64,000 nt of DNA, taken from Rosa chinensis (taxonomy: Eukaryota > Streptophyta > Magnoliopsida > Rosales > Rosaceae). The position numbers were made by a program, and so were the translations under genes. The notes beneath the pieces are model-generated. The model was given only the letters and a program-made list of their open reading frames with translations, was not told the DNA's origin and made no database searches. Shown piece by piece: positions 42,552 through 56,613 of the stretch (positions within the stretch are counted from its first letter, which is position 1; every line of letters begins with the position of its first letter). The stretch covers positions 69,172,819 to 69,236,818 of the forward strand of contig NC_037094.1 in NCBI RefSeq assembly GCF_002994745.2, written 5' to 3'.

Positions 42552-44099
42552 CATTATCAGCACACTTGCTCTTAATTTTTTTCCACTCTATGATGATTTA
42601 CGAGTTTTTAGTGCAACTTTGTTGTTTTTGACCATAACTCATAATCTACGAGTCAAAATTTTTTAGATTATATCATGGCACAGCTATTATAATTTCGTCA
42701 ATTACCTTGATTTTTTTTTTGTTTCATCGACAATCCTGCATCCATAATTCATGGTTTCTACAGTTTTCATTTTCAAGTATGCTGATCATACATGCAACTT
42801 GAATGTAATATTGCATTGGGAATATTATTTGTATATTATTTTATTTGTTTGTTTCGTTATTTATTGTGTCATACCATAATTACACAATCATGAAAATTGC
42901 AATTTCATTCTGAATAGACTTCTTATGACATATTACGTAGCTAGGTAGCTTTAGAATCCTTGATAACCTCTAATTATTGTTCTATCTCTTATCGATTGAC
43001 CAATTTTGTTCATTATTACTTAATGTGAACCATCTATAACTCTGTATGTGGTCACGTAAATTGAGAATTTGTTTTGATTGTTTAATTAAATGTCATCCTA
43101 GTCCATCTTATTGGCTTTTTGGCTTAGATGCCGTATATCAGTCCATATGCATATCGATTATATATCCAAGAACAATATCATGGTACCGGTTATTATATTG
43201 ACGAGAGATTTATGGCACGTTGTCATCGTATATTATGAAGATCTTAAAGACACATTGCTAAAAGCAAAATCTCAAAAGTAAAGTGTCATTATAAGTGTAT
43301 TGCTTATCAATCCTCAAGAGATTCAAATGCAAGTCAATGAAAGGTTGAAAGAGCCTAAAACTCACTCATGGAATCAAAGAGTCTAAAGCAAGCTCATATG
43401 TACTCATTTCATTATAGTCAACGAGATCTAAATTGCCTTAATGAGTACTATGATCATACTACTATTGAATTCAAATTATGATTATTGTGTTGCAACATAT
43501 TTTAACTTTCGTGAAGTTATGAATTACTTAGAGCTCTTGAAGAGCTTGTATGAGACATATCAATACACAAAGATATTGATGTGCAGTGCATGGCTAGGTA
43601 TGCCATGATGATTTTTCAATGTTTTAAACTATACAAAGTCAAATATGTCAATTTCTTTATATTGTTTAGCTATTACTTTGTGTATGAATTTGAGCATGTG
43701 AGATTGTTTCTAACCTTATCATATGAGGTAAGGCTTATTGAAAATAGTCTACCTTTGTTGGTATTGCTTAACCTTTGTAGGTATGAAAATTTGTGATCAG
43801 CCTCTATATGCAAAGCACACATGGTCTCACTTCAGTGATACACACATCAAACTACTATACATGGTACATGTAGCTTATTGCATACATAAATGAGGCTTGC
43901 AACAATCAGGGGGAGCATCCGGAAGTATGCTACCTAGGACATATGCGCGTTGTGCTCTTTTTGTCCATCGACCAGAGTTATTTTTGTCCCACTGGGTTTT
44001 TGTTACCTGGTAAGGTTTTTAACGAGACAACAATAAGCGCGTCCAATACCATCATTCATTGGTGGACATCCAAGGGGGAGTGTTGTAAATATTATTAGG

Positions 44100-44368
44100 G
44101 CTAATTACTATTTAGTACCCTGTGGTTTGGGTCGAACATCAATTCAGTCCCTCGACTTTCAATTTCATCAAAAACACCCCCACACTATCATTTCTCATCC
44201 AATAGGTCCATCCGTTATGATTCCGTCAATTTTAACTGTTTAGCTGCTGACGTGGCTATCCAACTCAGCATAGGTGGGCCCCACATGGAAGCGAATTTCC
44301 CAAACTGACCCTAGCCAGCCAAATATGGAAAAATCCAAAATAAATTCTAGATTTTGAGGTTGGGGGAC
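44100..44368. repeat. Pack-MULE left terminal inverted repeat
   Basis: Reverse complement of about 45213-45484 with scattered mismatches. The related MITE at 56180-56572 shares the pattern TACCCTGT, CAGTTCAGTCCCTGCAC and CTGACGTGG. Confidence 0.85.
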
Positions 44369-44438
44369 TGAATTGATGTTCGATTGGACCCTGGCCATCA
44401 CTCTGTATCCATTGGACCTCATCACGCCTTTGGCTCCT

Positions 44439-45006
44439 TCAAACCAAGAAGTCGCCAGAAACCCAATCGTGCTTATACCGTTCGACAAAGGTAACTTTCA
44501 CATTGGATCCATGACCGGAATTCGGGTTTGGGTCGAAGAAGTCCTCAGCTCTGAGAACGATCAAGAACCCGTCGTAGTAGATCCGCGAGGCGGCGGTCGT
44601 GACCCTGACGCCGTTGAGAGAGATTCCGGTGGCGGAAAGAGGCGAGGTGACAAAGAGGGAGCTACTAGAGAGGAGAGTTGGGATCTTGGTGCCGGCGGGG
44701 AGCGATTTTAGGGTTTGGAGGGGGAGAGTAAGAGGGGCGAAGTGGAATTGGAGGAGAGAGAGGGAGGGTTGGCTGGCTCTCTTGCAGGCGAAGTCCGGAG
44801 GAGCGAAGATGGTGAGCAACAGTGACTTGGGGATGAGAGACTGAGAGACGGCCTCGAGAGTGAGAGCCATAGAGAGGTAGCCAGAATCGGAGAGGACTTC
44901 GGCTGTGTTGAGGATGTTGTGGGAGGGGAGAGCGGAGGGGAGAGAGAGAGGGGAAGGAGATGAGGAGGAGGAAGAGAGAGACGGCGGTGATCAACGGCGA
45001 CGCCAT
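44439..45006 (-). pseudogene. Fasciclin-like arabinogalactan protein (FLA) fragment
   Basis: The frame starts MASPLITAVSLFLLLISFPS, a signal peptide, at 45006. The FAS1 part is in another phase: NILNTAEVLSDSGYLSMALT, then LIPKSLLLTIFAPPDFA, LLQFHFAPLTL, GTKIPTLL and ISLNGV. The phase change falls in a GA/CT run at about 44938-44955. The frame ends shortly after FFDPNP, so the rest of the protein is missing. FLAs are secreted cell-surface glycoproteins with adhesion-type FAS1 domains. The set resembles the single-FAS1 FLA19/FLA21 type. It sits between the inverted repeats of a MULE and is therefore a captured, broken copy. Confidence 0.75.
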
Positions 45007-45212
45007 TGATGGAGCCTCAAGAAAGATTTAGGCAGTTGCAGAATGTAGAGTGTGTGAGAGTGAAAATGGGAGTGGGGAGGTGAATTTAGAGGGGCGGTTT
45101 TTCTTTTGGCGGGAAATTGTGGACAGCTGCACTATATATATTATTTTAGTTTGAAATATATCAATACCATGCAAGTGGTCCGGTGGTTGGGGCTTTTATT
45201 TTCATGCGTGTT

Positions 45213-45484
45213 GGGAGGGGTTCAAGTCTCCCCAACCTCAAAATCTAGAATTTATTTTGGATTTTTCCGTATTTGGCTGGCCAGGGTCAATTTGGGAAAT
45301 TCTCCTCCATGTAGGGCCCACCTATGTTGAGTTGGATTACCACGTCAGCAGCTAAACGGTTGAAATTGATGGAATCATAACTCTATTGGATCAGAAATGA
45401 TAGTATGGAGGTGTTTTTGATGAAATTGAAAGTTGCGGGACTGAATTGATGTTCGACCCAAACCACATGGTACTAAACAGTAAT
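45213..45484. repeat. Pack-MULE right terminal inverted repeat
   Basis: Partner of 44100-44368, read in reverse. The outer part ends GTACTAAACAGTAATTCT beside resumed LTR sequence. Confidence 0.85.
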
Positions 45485-45630
45485 TCTATGTGGATGTCCA
45501 CGTAAATACTCATTAGTTATGTACTTTGATGTAAACTCTACCTCTATATATAGAGGCTAATGAGACTGAATGAGAACACTTCTACTTCCTCCCAACTATT
45601 TTTTCTCCATCTTCTCCCTACTTTAAAACA

Positions 45631-48206
45631 TAGGTGAATTTAGAAATAAATTATCTTGTATTCAAATCTCATTATAGAAAATTGTTCATATCTTTAAATA
45701 ATATAAAATTTTACGTTTATAACAAGCCAGCTAAAATTAAGGCCCCCGTTTGAAATTGCTTCGCTTTTAAAAAAAGCCTGCTTTTGTTTAAAATTTATAT
45801 TTTATTATATTTGGTAAATAAATAAATAGATAAAAAGTAACTTTAGTTGAAAATTATAAGTCACTGGCAGTAGAATTTAGAAGCAACCCAAATGTTGCTT
45901 TTAGAAGCTATTATGGATAAAAACACACTTTGAAGTTGTTTTATGAACTGACAACACTTTTTAAAAGATTATTTACTAAACGTGAAACTATTTGTTGATA
46001 CCCAAAAAAGCACAAAGCATGTCGTATGCGTATTTCAACCCCGATAAGGAAATACACATGCAAACCACATTTGAAAATACAAAAATTACATATATTTTTG
46101 AATCGTCATGCCAAACATGTGGACCCAAGCCACAACTACTCTCTTGGGGCTTGCAGAAGTGGCTATGGTGTGCAAGGTTACAGAAACACATAATGCTCAT
46201 CTATTGATTCAGCGTCATCATGGTCTCGGTCTTGGGCCTGACATCCAAGCCTGATAACTTGAATTAATTGCGAATTGGTGAATATGAGATTTGGGCTAAC
46301 CTCTTTTCCTTAAAACTCAAAGCTAAAGAAAATAGTCAGCCCAAGACTTCTTTATCTTTCTGCTAGCTTCGACTTCTTTCCCTGCGATTGTCAAATACAC
46401 TGCTCAACCCAAAGATCCTTGAGAAATATCGATCCCTCCTGTTAGTTGGTAAAGAAGAGACTTTCTAACCAGTAGAGAGATATCCTCTTCTTCCTTAAAC
46501 GATAGGCTCACAATTCTCAAACTTCCTCGTCAACCTCGTTCCAGGTTTTGTGCCACCGCAACTGTTTTTACTGCAATCTTTGTTGACGGCGACAACGACC
46601 TTCTCCCTCTCCCAAAACTTCATCTCTCAAGTAAGCTTTCTTTCCCCAGACTTTAAGGCATAAATTGTGTCTAGGTTGAAGAAGAAATGTTTTATCCAAA
46701 AATCATGTGTTCCTAATGAAGCCTATATAAACGGAGATTTGGGACTGTAATGAGCGGAGTTTTGCCAGTGTAAAGAAACAATCCAGCATAATCGAGCAAT
46801 ACCCAAAATACTTAGAAACACCTACAGCAAATCAAGCTCTCAAGCCTTTAAGAACAAAACCTAACTCTTAGCCATTGTCTCCCAAAAACTCCTTCAAACC
46901 CATCTTCCAAAAACCCAAATCCAGAAATCCCCCAAATTCTCTCACCGCAGTGTGTTTCTAGCTTCCACACCATGCTTCATGTTGTCAAGCCCTATTCATT
47001 ATCTGAATCACGCACAAAGTCGTCCTAATAATCGGATTATTGGGTTGATTTTGGCCTAGTCAATGTTTAATTCAAAAAGCACCCTCACACTTTTTTAATT
47101 CACAATTGATTATTCTCACAACACAGCAGCAACAATTTTTTTTTAAAAGTCACAGTTATCCCAAACTAGCCCTAAGTCCTTACTCTGGCCGTGTCAGACC
47201 CTTAAGGGGCTTATGCCGGTCCAACCCGCCCTTAATCATGCTTGGGCTGTGGTGGACAGTTATTAAATGAGCCCAGTTCGTACTGTGCTCAGGCTAAAGA
47301 GGCTCGTTTGACACCTCTAATTGCATATGTTAGTTGATAAGAATACATTGTCATGGCTAGATAGTATATAACCTTAATTTTATGCTTTTTCATTTCCTGG
47401 ATGTAGATCAAATTATCCAAAATGCTTTATTTTGATGGCTATATCTACACTTGATCTTTTAATGGCATAAGGATATCCTCTTGTACACATACAACATAAT
47501 CGAAACTTTCACTCTTGGGTCGGTCCCTCCCTTCTAGTTTTTCAGTCACTTAAAATGAAATTAGAGAAAGCCAAAAGTGATACTGACTCATTTGATAACG
47601 CAAGGTACAAAACCAAAGAAAATTCTCATTTCTAAATTATAAAGAGTAAGAAGATACCAAAAGTTTCCAAATTAATTCCAACCCATTACCATTTCACTTG
47701 TTAAATAAAATTATTGTTACTTTCTATTGAAAATAGTTTTGTTGTGTGATGTCATCTAGGATGGAAACGGACCGAGTGAAGGTGGTGTGGTTTGTTACTG
47801 TTAGGGTTGTTGTTGTTGTGTTTTTTTTTGGTTTTCTAGTTTTTTTTCATGGATATGAAAATAAATATAAAAGGAGATAAAGACAAAAATGGGGTAAAAT
47901 AAGAAGTCTAAGGAGATCCAAATTTCAAATTATGAAGTATAAATAGAATCACGTATTTTTAAATTTTTTGTATAAAAATAATTTTGGCCTGACATGAAAA
48001 ATAACATAAGGATAGTTTTATTCATACCTACAAAATTTTGAAAATGTTCATACCTCCAAATTATTTATTAACCAAATGCAAGTATGTATCTGTGTCCTGA
48101 ATCAAAATTATACACAAAATCTGAAAATAATAAAATTCATTAACCAAGTGAACAGAACCCAGTTCATTTTTGCTCTTGGTCCAAACCCAAACTCTACAAA
48201 AAAAAC
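45631..48206. other. Intergenic; no gene recognised
   Basis: AT-rich, with frames up to about 70 codons on both strands at 45988-46207 that are mirror shadows. 46500-46990 is less AT-rich and reads like degenerate coding or UTR DNA, but no family was recognised. 47150-47320 holds GGGCTTATGCCGG-type sequence that may be repeat-derived. Confidence 0.5.
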
Positions 48207-48361
48207 TGGGCTTTAACATCTTCACTAAAACCAACCCGTCTACCATTTAACCCGCAAGCCACGAATATATATTGATTTCAGACCCTAAAAACCCTAGCAC
48301 GAGAAGGCATAAGTAGCTCCCTCACTCTTTCAGCGCCTCCCTCTCTGTTGCGGCCGCCAAC
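48207..48361 (+). promoter_or_regulatory. eS6 core promoter and 5' UTR
   Basis: Site II element TGGGCT at 48207-48212, ATATATAT at about 48265, telo-box AAACCCTA at 48289-48296, then a pyrimidine-rich leader (CGCCTCCCTCTCTG, about 48335) up to the ATG. Site II plus telo-box is the standard arrangement of plant ribosomal protein promoters. The pyrimidine tract may act like a TOP element under TOR control. Confidence 0.75.
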
Positions 48362-50150
<1,789 letters not shown>

Positions 50151-51473
50151 ATCTATTCTCAAGTCATTAAGTTTTGGTTTAAAAGATGGATGTTACAACT
50201 TTATTTTCATGTGTCTTCTGTTTTTGACTGCTCAAGTTACTCTCCTTTAATGCTGCTGAGTTTATTGGATGTTTGAGTATTTTATTAAAACCCTGCTTTT
50301 GATTATTATATGGTGCTTGTATCACCTTGTTGCTCTCTTTGCTTGGTAAATGTGGTCCGCGTAAAATCAAAATGAAGAAATTATAGTTCTACTATAACAA
50401 CTGAGAGTTGACCTACTTTAAGAATGAGTGTTCGTTTTTGGTTGGAAATATTGTGCTCAAGAACGGTGTGGTGTTCTGATAATATCAAGCTATCACAAAA
50501 TCTGATCAGAAATAATTAAAAAAGGAAGTTATCATAACCTGAACCCTATAACAACTGAGAGTTGGCCTACTTTTAAGTGTGTTTTTGGTTGGAATTCTTG
50601 GGCAAGAAATTGATAATATAAAGCTTTCACAAAATCTGATCAGAAAAAAATAAAAAGGAAGTTATCAGAACCTAAACCCTAAACCCTATTATCAGAATTA
50701 GGCGCTTGAAGAGTTGAAATTTTGATGTATCCACTACTTTGAGAATCTTGATTGCCATTCATGTCAGAAATTACACGCCAGATCTGAGTAACTGTGCTTC
50801 AGATACCTTACCTTAAGTCTTTTTATTCTGCATTATAATCGAAGTAATGAACATAAAGAAAAAGAAAGATTCATTACTCATTTCTTTTTCTTTTTTTCTC
50901 TTTTCTGATTTTTTTTTTTCTGAGAAAAAGAAAGATACATTACTTGGATTTGAAGTTTGCCTTAATCCCCAACTTTAGAAATAATTCCAGTTTCTGAAGA
51001 TTTCTCCAGTTCATCATCTGTGAGCATTTTGGTGGCTTCTTTTTATACAGGTGGGTATTTTGGTTTCATCATTGTTATTATTATTATTAATATTTCTTTT
51101 TCATATTAAATCACATTTTGTTATGATTACATCACACATTGAATTGATTGTGCGAGTCTGACGAACTAGACTCTCGAAACCAAAGCCATTAATTTTTGGT
51201 CGTCGAAGTCTTTTTTATTATTATTAATATTGTTTTATTTTATTTGAAATGATCATAAAGAGTAATACAACTAGAGTTGTATCTAATAATATGAAGTTGC
51301 CCCTGATGCCTAGCGGAATCTACAAGCAGCAGCGTTGCCGAAGATTTCTTCAATTCAACTGTGAGTACAATTGGCTTCATTCATTCTTCTCAATTGTTCT
51401 TCGTATTTTTACACATGCTGGACATAGATCTGAATAACCTGTGGCTGGATAATTCGACAGATTGATAGCTAGC
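50151..51473. other. eS6 3' flank and spacer to the ankyrin gene
   Basis: 50400-50700 holds two diverged copies of a segment (ACAACTGAGAGTTG...AAAATCTGATCAGAA). 50922-51125 is an inverted copy of about 11097-11360. The ankyrin promoter must lie in 51130-51473; no clear TATA box was chosen. No gene is seen. Confidence 0.5.
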
Positions 51474-54400
51474 ATGGCAAGTACTCCAGTTGGCTCTAAT
51501 GCACTTATTCTGGAAGTTCTTGACCGTAGTAACTATGAAGATTGGAGATCGCGATTAAAAACTTATTTGTTGGCTGAAGATCTTTGGGAGGCTGTCGAAG
51601 CAATCGTGAAACCTCCAAAACGTGAAGATGATCAAACTGATTATAAGGCCTGGACCAAAAAGAATGCCAAGGCTTTGTACGCAATCCAAAATACATGCGG
51701 GAGAGAGCTGTTCTCTTTTATAAGGAAAATTGAGACGGCCAAAGGTGCCTGGGAGGCTTTGGAACAAGAGTGCAAAGTTATGCAAGGTATGCTCTTCATC
51801 AATTACAGTCCATTTTCATGAGTAATAATTTTGTTGTTGCTTCTCAATGTCGAATTATGTGCCGTTTTGCTTCTTGCAGTACTCCTCATCTTTTATTAAT
51901 GAACTTATCTGTTGTCTACTGCTAAAAAAGTTGGCTATAATTGTGGTAAAATTAGCTAGAAAAGAATGGGGATGGGGGGTGTGATAAGAATTAATTAAGA
52001 TAACAAGTTTTGCAAAACAATTGGTTTGCAGGATATGATGAGAACAATGTGGACCACTTGGGGCGCTATAAATCGTTCATAGAATCAGTGAGGAGTGGTG
52101 ATTGGGATAAGGCAAAGAAGTGTCTTGGAGAAGTTGATATGCGCAGTGTAGTAGTAAGGGCTGTAGATGGAGATGGAGAAATCGCTCTTCATGTAGCAGC
52201 CAAGGAAGGGCATGTGCACATCGTGAAAGAGTTGGTGCATTTGATGACACAAGAAGATTTGAAAACGAAAACCACTCTTGGTCACACAGCTCTTCACGTA
52301 GCAGCGTGGATGGGGCACGTGCAAATTGTGAAAGAGTTACCGGTGCCGTTGATGGGAGAAGTAAAAGACAAGGATGGTGACACAGCTCTTCATATAGCAG
52401 TCCAGGAAGGGAAGGCCAATATTGTTAAAGAGTTGGTGCTGTTGATGAGACAAGACGACTTGAAAATAAAAAATGATGCTGGTTACACAGCTCTTCACCT
52501 AGCAGTCAACAAGGGGAATGTGCCTATGGTCAAAGAGTTCCTGAGAAAAGAAAAAGGTAATTAATCTCGTCTTTAAAAAGACTTTGATTGATCATTTGCA
52601 TAGTTTTCGGTTTATTTTTGGTTCTCCACTTATTACATTTATCATGATCCATGTCCAAGTAAGTTGATTACAAACAGAAAAAGATGCTGGATGAATGAAT
52701 TAACATAATTCAGGGTAAAACAAAACAATTTTGAAGTGTATGTGGGAATAGCAAATATATTAGATCGACAGCCCTCGCTCATGACTTCCGTTGAAGCTCC
52801 GGAGTCGAATTTGCTATGGCGGCTGCAAGTTGGAGATGAAGAAGAAGCTTTGATTAGAATTTGGGTTTTTTGGCTGCTTTGGCCTTTATGTTTTCAGCTG
52901 TTTCTTTCTTGTATGTTGATTTCTTTGGTTTTGCTTGTTCTGGCAGATGACCATGTGAATCATGCTTTGCAAACTTTGTCTGTATTGGGCTGTGTGCCTT
53001 GTACTATTGTTTGACTATGAGCCTTGTTAATTGATGCTACATTTCGACCAAAAAAAAAAAGAAAAGTACATGACTAACTAATACAAATTTAATTCATTTG
53101 CAGGTGAGAATAATATTGGCGAAGACGACTTTAAGCGTTTTATACCGTTTACCACTTATGTGAAAAATGGTGATTGGGATAAGGCAAATGAGAGTCTTAG
53201 AGAACTGGATAATCCATGCGGTGTAGTAACAACAGTAGATCCAAGAAACTACCGCGGAGACACTGCTCTTCACGTAGCAGCCCGGGAAAGGCATGTGGAT
53301 GTTACCAAAGGATTGGTGTTGTTGCTGAAAAGGAGACAAGAAGATTTGGAATTGAAAACCGCTGAGGATTTCACCACTTTTGGTTCTGGTATAACTTTAA
53401 GGGTCAGTGAAGAATTTCTCATGGAAAGGGCCAAGTACATGGTTGAACAGTACGAGAAAACACTTGGCAGCTGTTTGGAGATACAAAACGCTCGTGGTTA
53501 CACAGCTCTCCACTTGGCAGCAGAGAACGGGTTTGCGGATATTGTGAAAGAGTTGGTACCATTAATGAGAAAAGAAGGTTTAGAAATACAAGGCGCTAGT
53601 GGTGACACAGCTCTCCACTTGGCAGCACTGAACAACATGAATGTGGATATTGTAAAAGAGTTGGTGTCATTAATGAGAAAAGAAGGTTTAGAAATACAAG
53701 ACGCTGACGGAGACACAGCTCTTAACAATGCATTGTTTAACAATGCATTGTTACGAGTGCGTGTGGATATTGCGAAGGAGTTGGTACAATCGATGAGACA
53801 AGAAGGTTTGGAAATAAAAAACGAAAAAGGTTCCAATGCTCTTCACCTAGCGGTCAAGAATGAGCTTATGCCTTTTGCTAAAGAGCTGATGGCATTGATG
53901 AGACCAGAGGCTTTGGCAGAAAATTTAAGTCGGGCTATTCAATATTTCATGGATGGAGACGTTTGCGAAATGGCTAAATACATGGCTGAAAAGAATGATA
54001 AAGTATTTGGCATACCCTCGGCTCCCAATGATGACATTCCAGTTGTCAGAGCTCTTCGTCATAATAAATGGAAATCAGGTCGCTATATGTACTCTGTCAC
54101 TCCACTTGAAGCTCTTAAGGGACCCAATGGCAGTTCATTTATTTGTTTATGTCTCAACGCTAGCAACACGATTGGTAAGACTACTTTCAGTTTTTAATTG
54201 TAATACCTGATTGAAAAAAAATTTAATCATCTCAAAATAAGACGAATTAAGAGCTAAAAATTTAACTATCTCAAAACACGTTTTGCTTTAATATAAACCA
54301 ACCTCTTTATACCTGTTCATGTATGTATAAATTATTGTTTTGTTCTCTATATCTGTAAATTAATTTTAAATTAAATGTTAAGTACCTTTTTTTCTTCTAA

Positions 54401-56581
54401 ATCAAAGTTGGCGAAAAATAAAATGCAATTAAAATTCAAAAAGAAAAAAGAAAAAACTGCAAATGCAGTACTGCAGACCTGTAGTTGCACATATTCACGT
54501 GCTACTGTTTTTTGTTTTTTAATTGTACCTTAGTGTAATAAGATAACCTACTTTGTCAATAAAAGTGGATATGAAAATACAACTACACATGACTATAGGT
54601 TATTTTGAATTACATTTTAATAAAAAATTATATTTTAGTTTATTTCTCACTAAGATCTCTCACTATCTTAACCTCTCACTCCATGTATTCTACACATAAT
54701 TTATTTATTTATTTTAATTTTCCAAATAAGACACACACATAGTTAATGTTTTCCCAAGTTAAGAAAGGGTATAATAAGTTATTCAAAAATTTAACCATTT
54801 ATTAGGGAGTTTGCTTAATTTATATTATAATTAAGAGAAGTGGGGTTTATTTCTCCACTTTGTCCAAAACTTCTCATAACTCCCCTTTCATTTTAGGGAA
54901 AAAATAATAATAATAATAAGTAAGGGTAAATTAGACTTTTCAGTGCGTGAGGAATGCCACATTAGCAATTTAACGGACAATTTAGATGGAGCTTGACAGC
55001 AGGAACCAATTGTGAGGAAATTGAGAGTTCGAATAGCTTTTAGGTGAAACTCAAAAATCAGGGACTAAAACGAAAAAATCCTATAAGTATAGGGAGTAAA
55101 TAATATTTAATTCTTTCAATATTAAAAGCTTATATATGTCAAGAAAGTTAGTTTTGGATTTTGGTTGACAAAAGGATTTTGGTTGACAAAAGGTTTTCAG
55201 TTACATATGGTATGGATGATGATGATATATGATTATATGATAGGATATATGTATTGTTAACTAATTGTTATGCAATTCTTCCACTTTTGTTCTACTTTAG
55301 ATTTAGCGTGGGACTTGCTTCAACGTTACCCAAATTTGGCTTTCACTGTGGCTATACCACCTGAATCTACTCCTATGATGAAATTGGCTCGCATGCATTT
55401 TGCATTCTTAAGTGGAACACGACTCACACGTTGGCAGAGATGGCTTTATCGCCTTTATGATTGTGAGTACAAAACACTTCTTTTTGTTTTATCTTATTAT
55501 TAAGTAAAAATATCTAGTATATTAATAGTTAGGAATACATTACAATTACTCATCTATTAGACCAAATGATACTGATCTAAACCGTCACTATTTTATAATT
55601 GTGAAATAGAGAATATTTTTTTATCAAACAAGATTATGTTCAACGTTTCTAATACATCCTGCACAATACTAAATGAATTCAAATACATTCAACATTCCTG
55701 ATACATTCTGCAAAATACTAAACGAACAACAAGTGAAGAAAAAAAAATTAATTATCGTAAAGAATAAAATAAAATAGATAAATTTCAATTTACCCACGTA
55801 CTTACTAGTTAAACTATTCCTAAACTATTCCTGTATTGATTAGTTAGTCCATCAATTATTTTGTTAATTGACAACCTAACTTTAGAGGCTCCTATTCTAT
55901 GATGATGTTTCATTGAGGTGGGATGGAAAACCATATAACACATGACGATAATTTCAAAGAAAAAGAAAAAACATAAGGGTTGCATGAGATTGATTAAAAT
56001 TGGTGAGTTCGGAACACATGTGGGCATATAATGAAATTAAAAGTGTATGGACACAAATGAGTTTAAGTGTGGTCAGGAATGTTAATGGAAATTTACTCAA
56101 TTAAAATATTTATAAATCTGTAAATTCACTAAATTGTAACACCTTTTGCCCATAAAAATGGAGAACTATTATTATTAGGATTAAATTCTGCTTACTACCC
56201 TGTACTTTCAAGGGTTCATCAGTTCAGTCCCTGCACTTCTAATTTAGTCAAAAAAGTCCCTGCACTCTCCAATTTCATCAAATCGATCCAATCCGTCACC
56301 ACTCTATCAATTTTTTGCTGTTAAAATGCTGACGTGGGACCTTCTCAAAAGGAAAATTCCCAAACAACCCATCACTAGGCAGCCCGCTGACGCGTCAGTG
56401 TTGTGAATGCAGATGGGCAGTTTGGAAATTTTCAGCGAAAATTGACGGAGTGGTGACAGATTGGATTGATTTGATGAAATTGGAGAGTGCAAGGACTTTT
56501 CTGATTAAATTAGAAGTGCAGGGACCGAAATGATGAATCCTTCAAATTAAGTACAGGGTAGTAAGCATAAATTTCTCTCTC

Positions 56582-56613
<32 letters not shown>

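Larger units (their letters stand above)
44098..45484 (-). mobile_element. Pack-MULE carrying a fasciclin-like gene piece
   Basis: Long terminal inverted repeats: about 44100-44368 against 45213-45484, matching along most of about 270 bp (TTTAGTACC, GGTTTGGGTCGAACATCAAT, CTGACGTGG, AAAATCTAGAATTTA). Long repeats of this kind are typical of Mutator-like elements. No transposase is present; the core holds a host-like gene. The insertion breaks the 3' LTR of the copia element. A clean 8-10 bp target duplication could not be seen, so the outermost bases are approximate. Confidence 0.8.
42389..45630 (+). mobile_element. Small non-autonomous copia element with a nested MULE
   Basis: 5' LTR 42389-42551 (163 bp, TGTTGTAAAT...TTTATAACA). 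3' LTR starts at 44081, is interrupted at about 44098-45484 and ends at 45630. The target duplication TAGGT is at 42384-42388 and 45631-45635. The internal 1.5 kb (42552-44080) has no gag-pol frame. Its 3' part keeps the conserved copia tail segment (43961-44030) and a purine tract before the LTR. It is a deletion derivative related to the element at the window start. Confidence 0.87.

Noticed and set aside
52736..53014. 92-codon frame in intron 2 as an extra ankyrin exon
   Set aside because: It has no ankyrin motif. Splicing exon 2 directly to exon 3 keeps the phase, and the segment ends in an A run like a retroposon.
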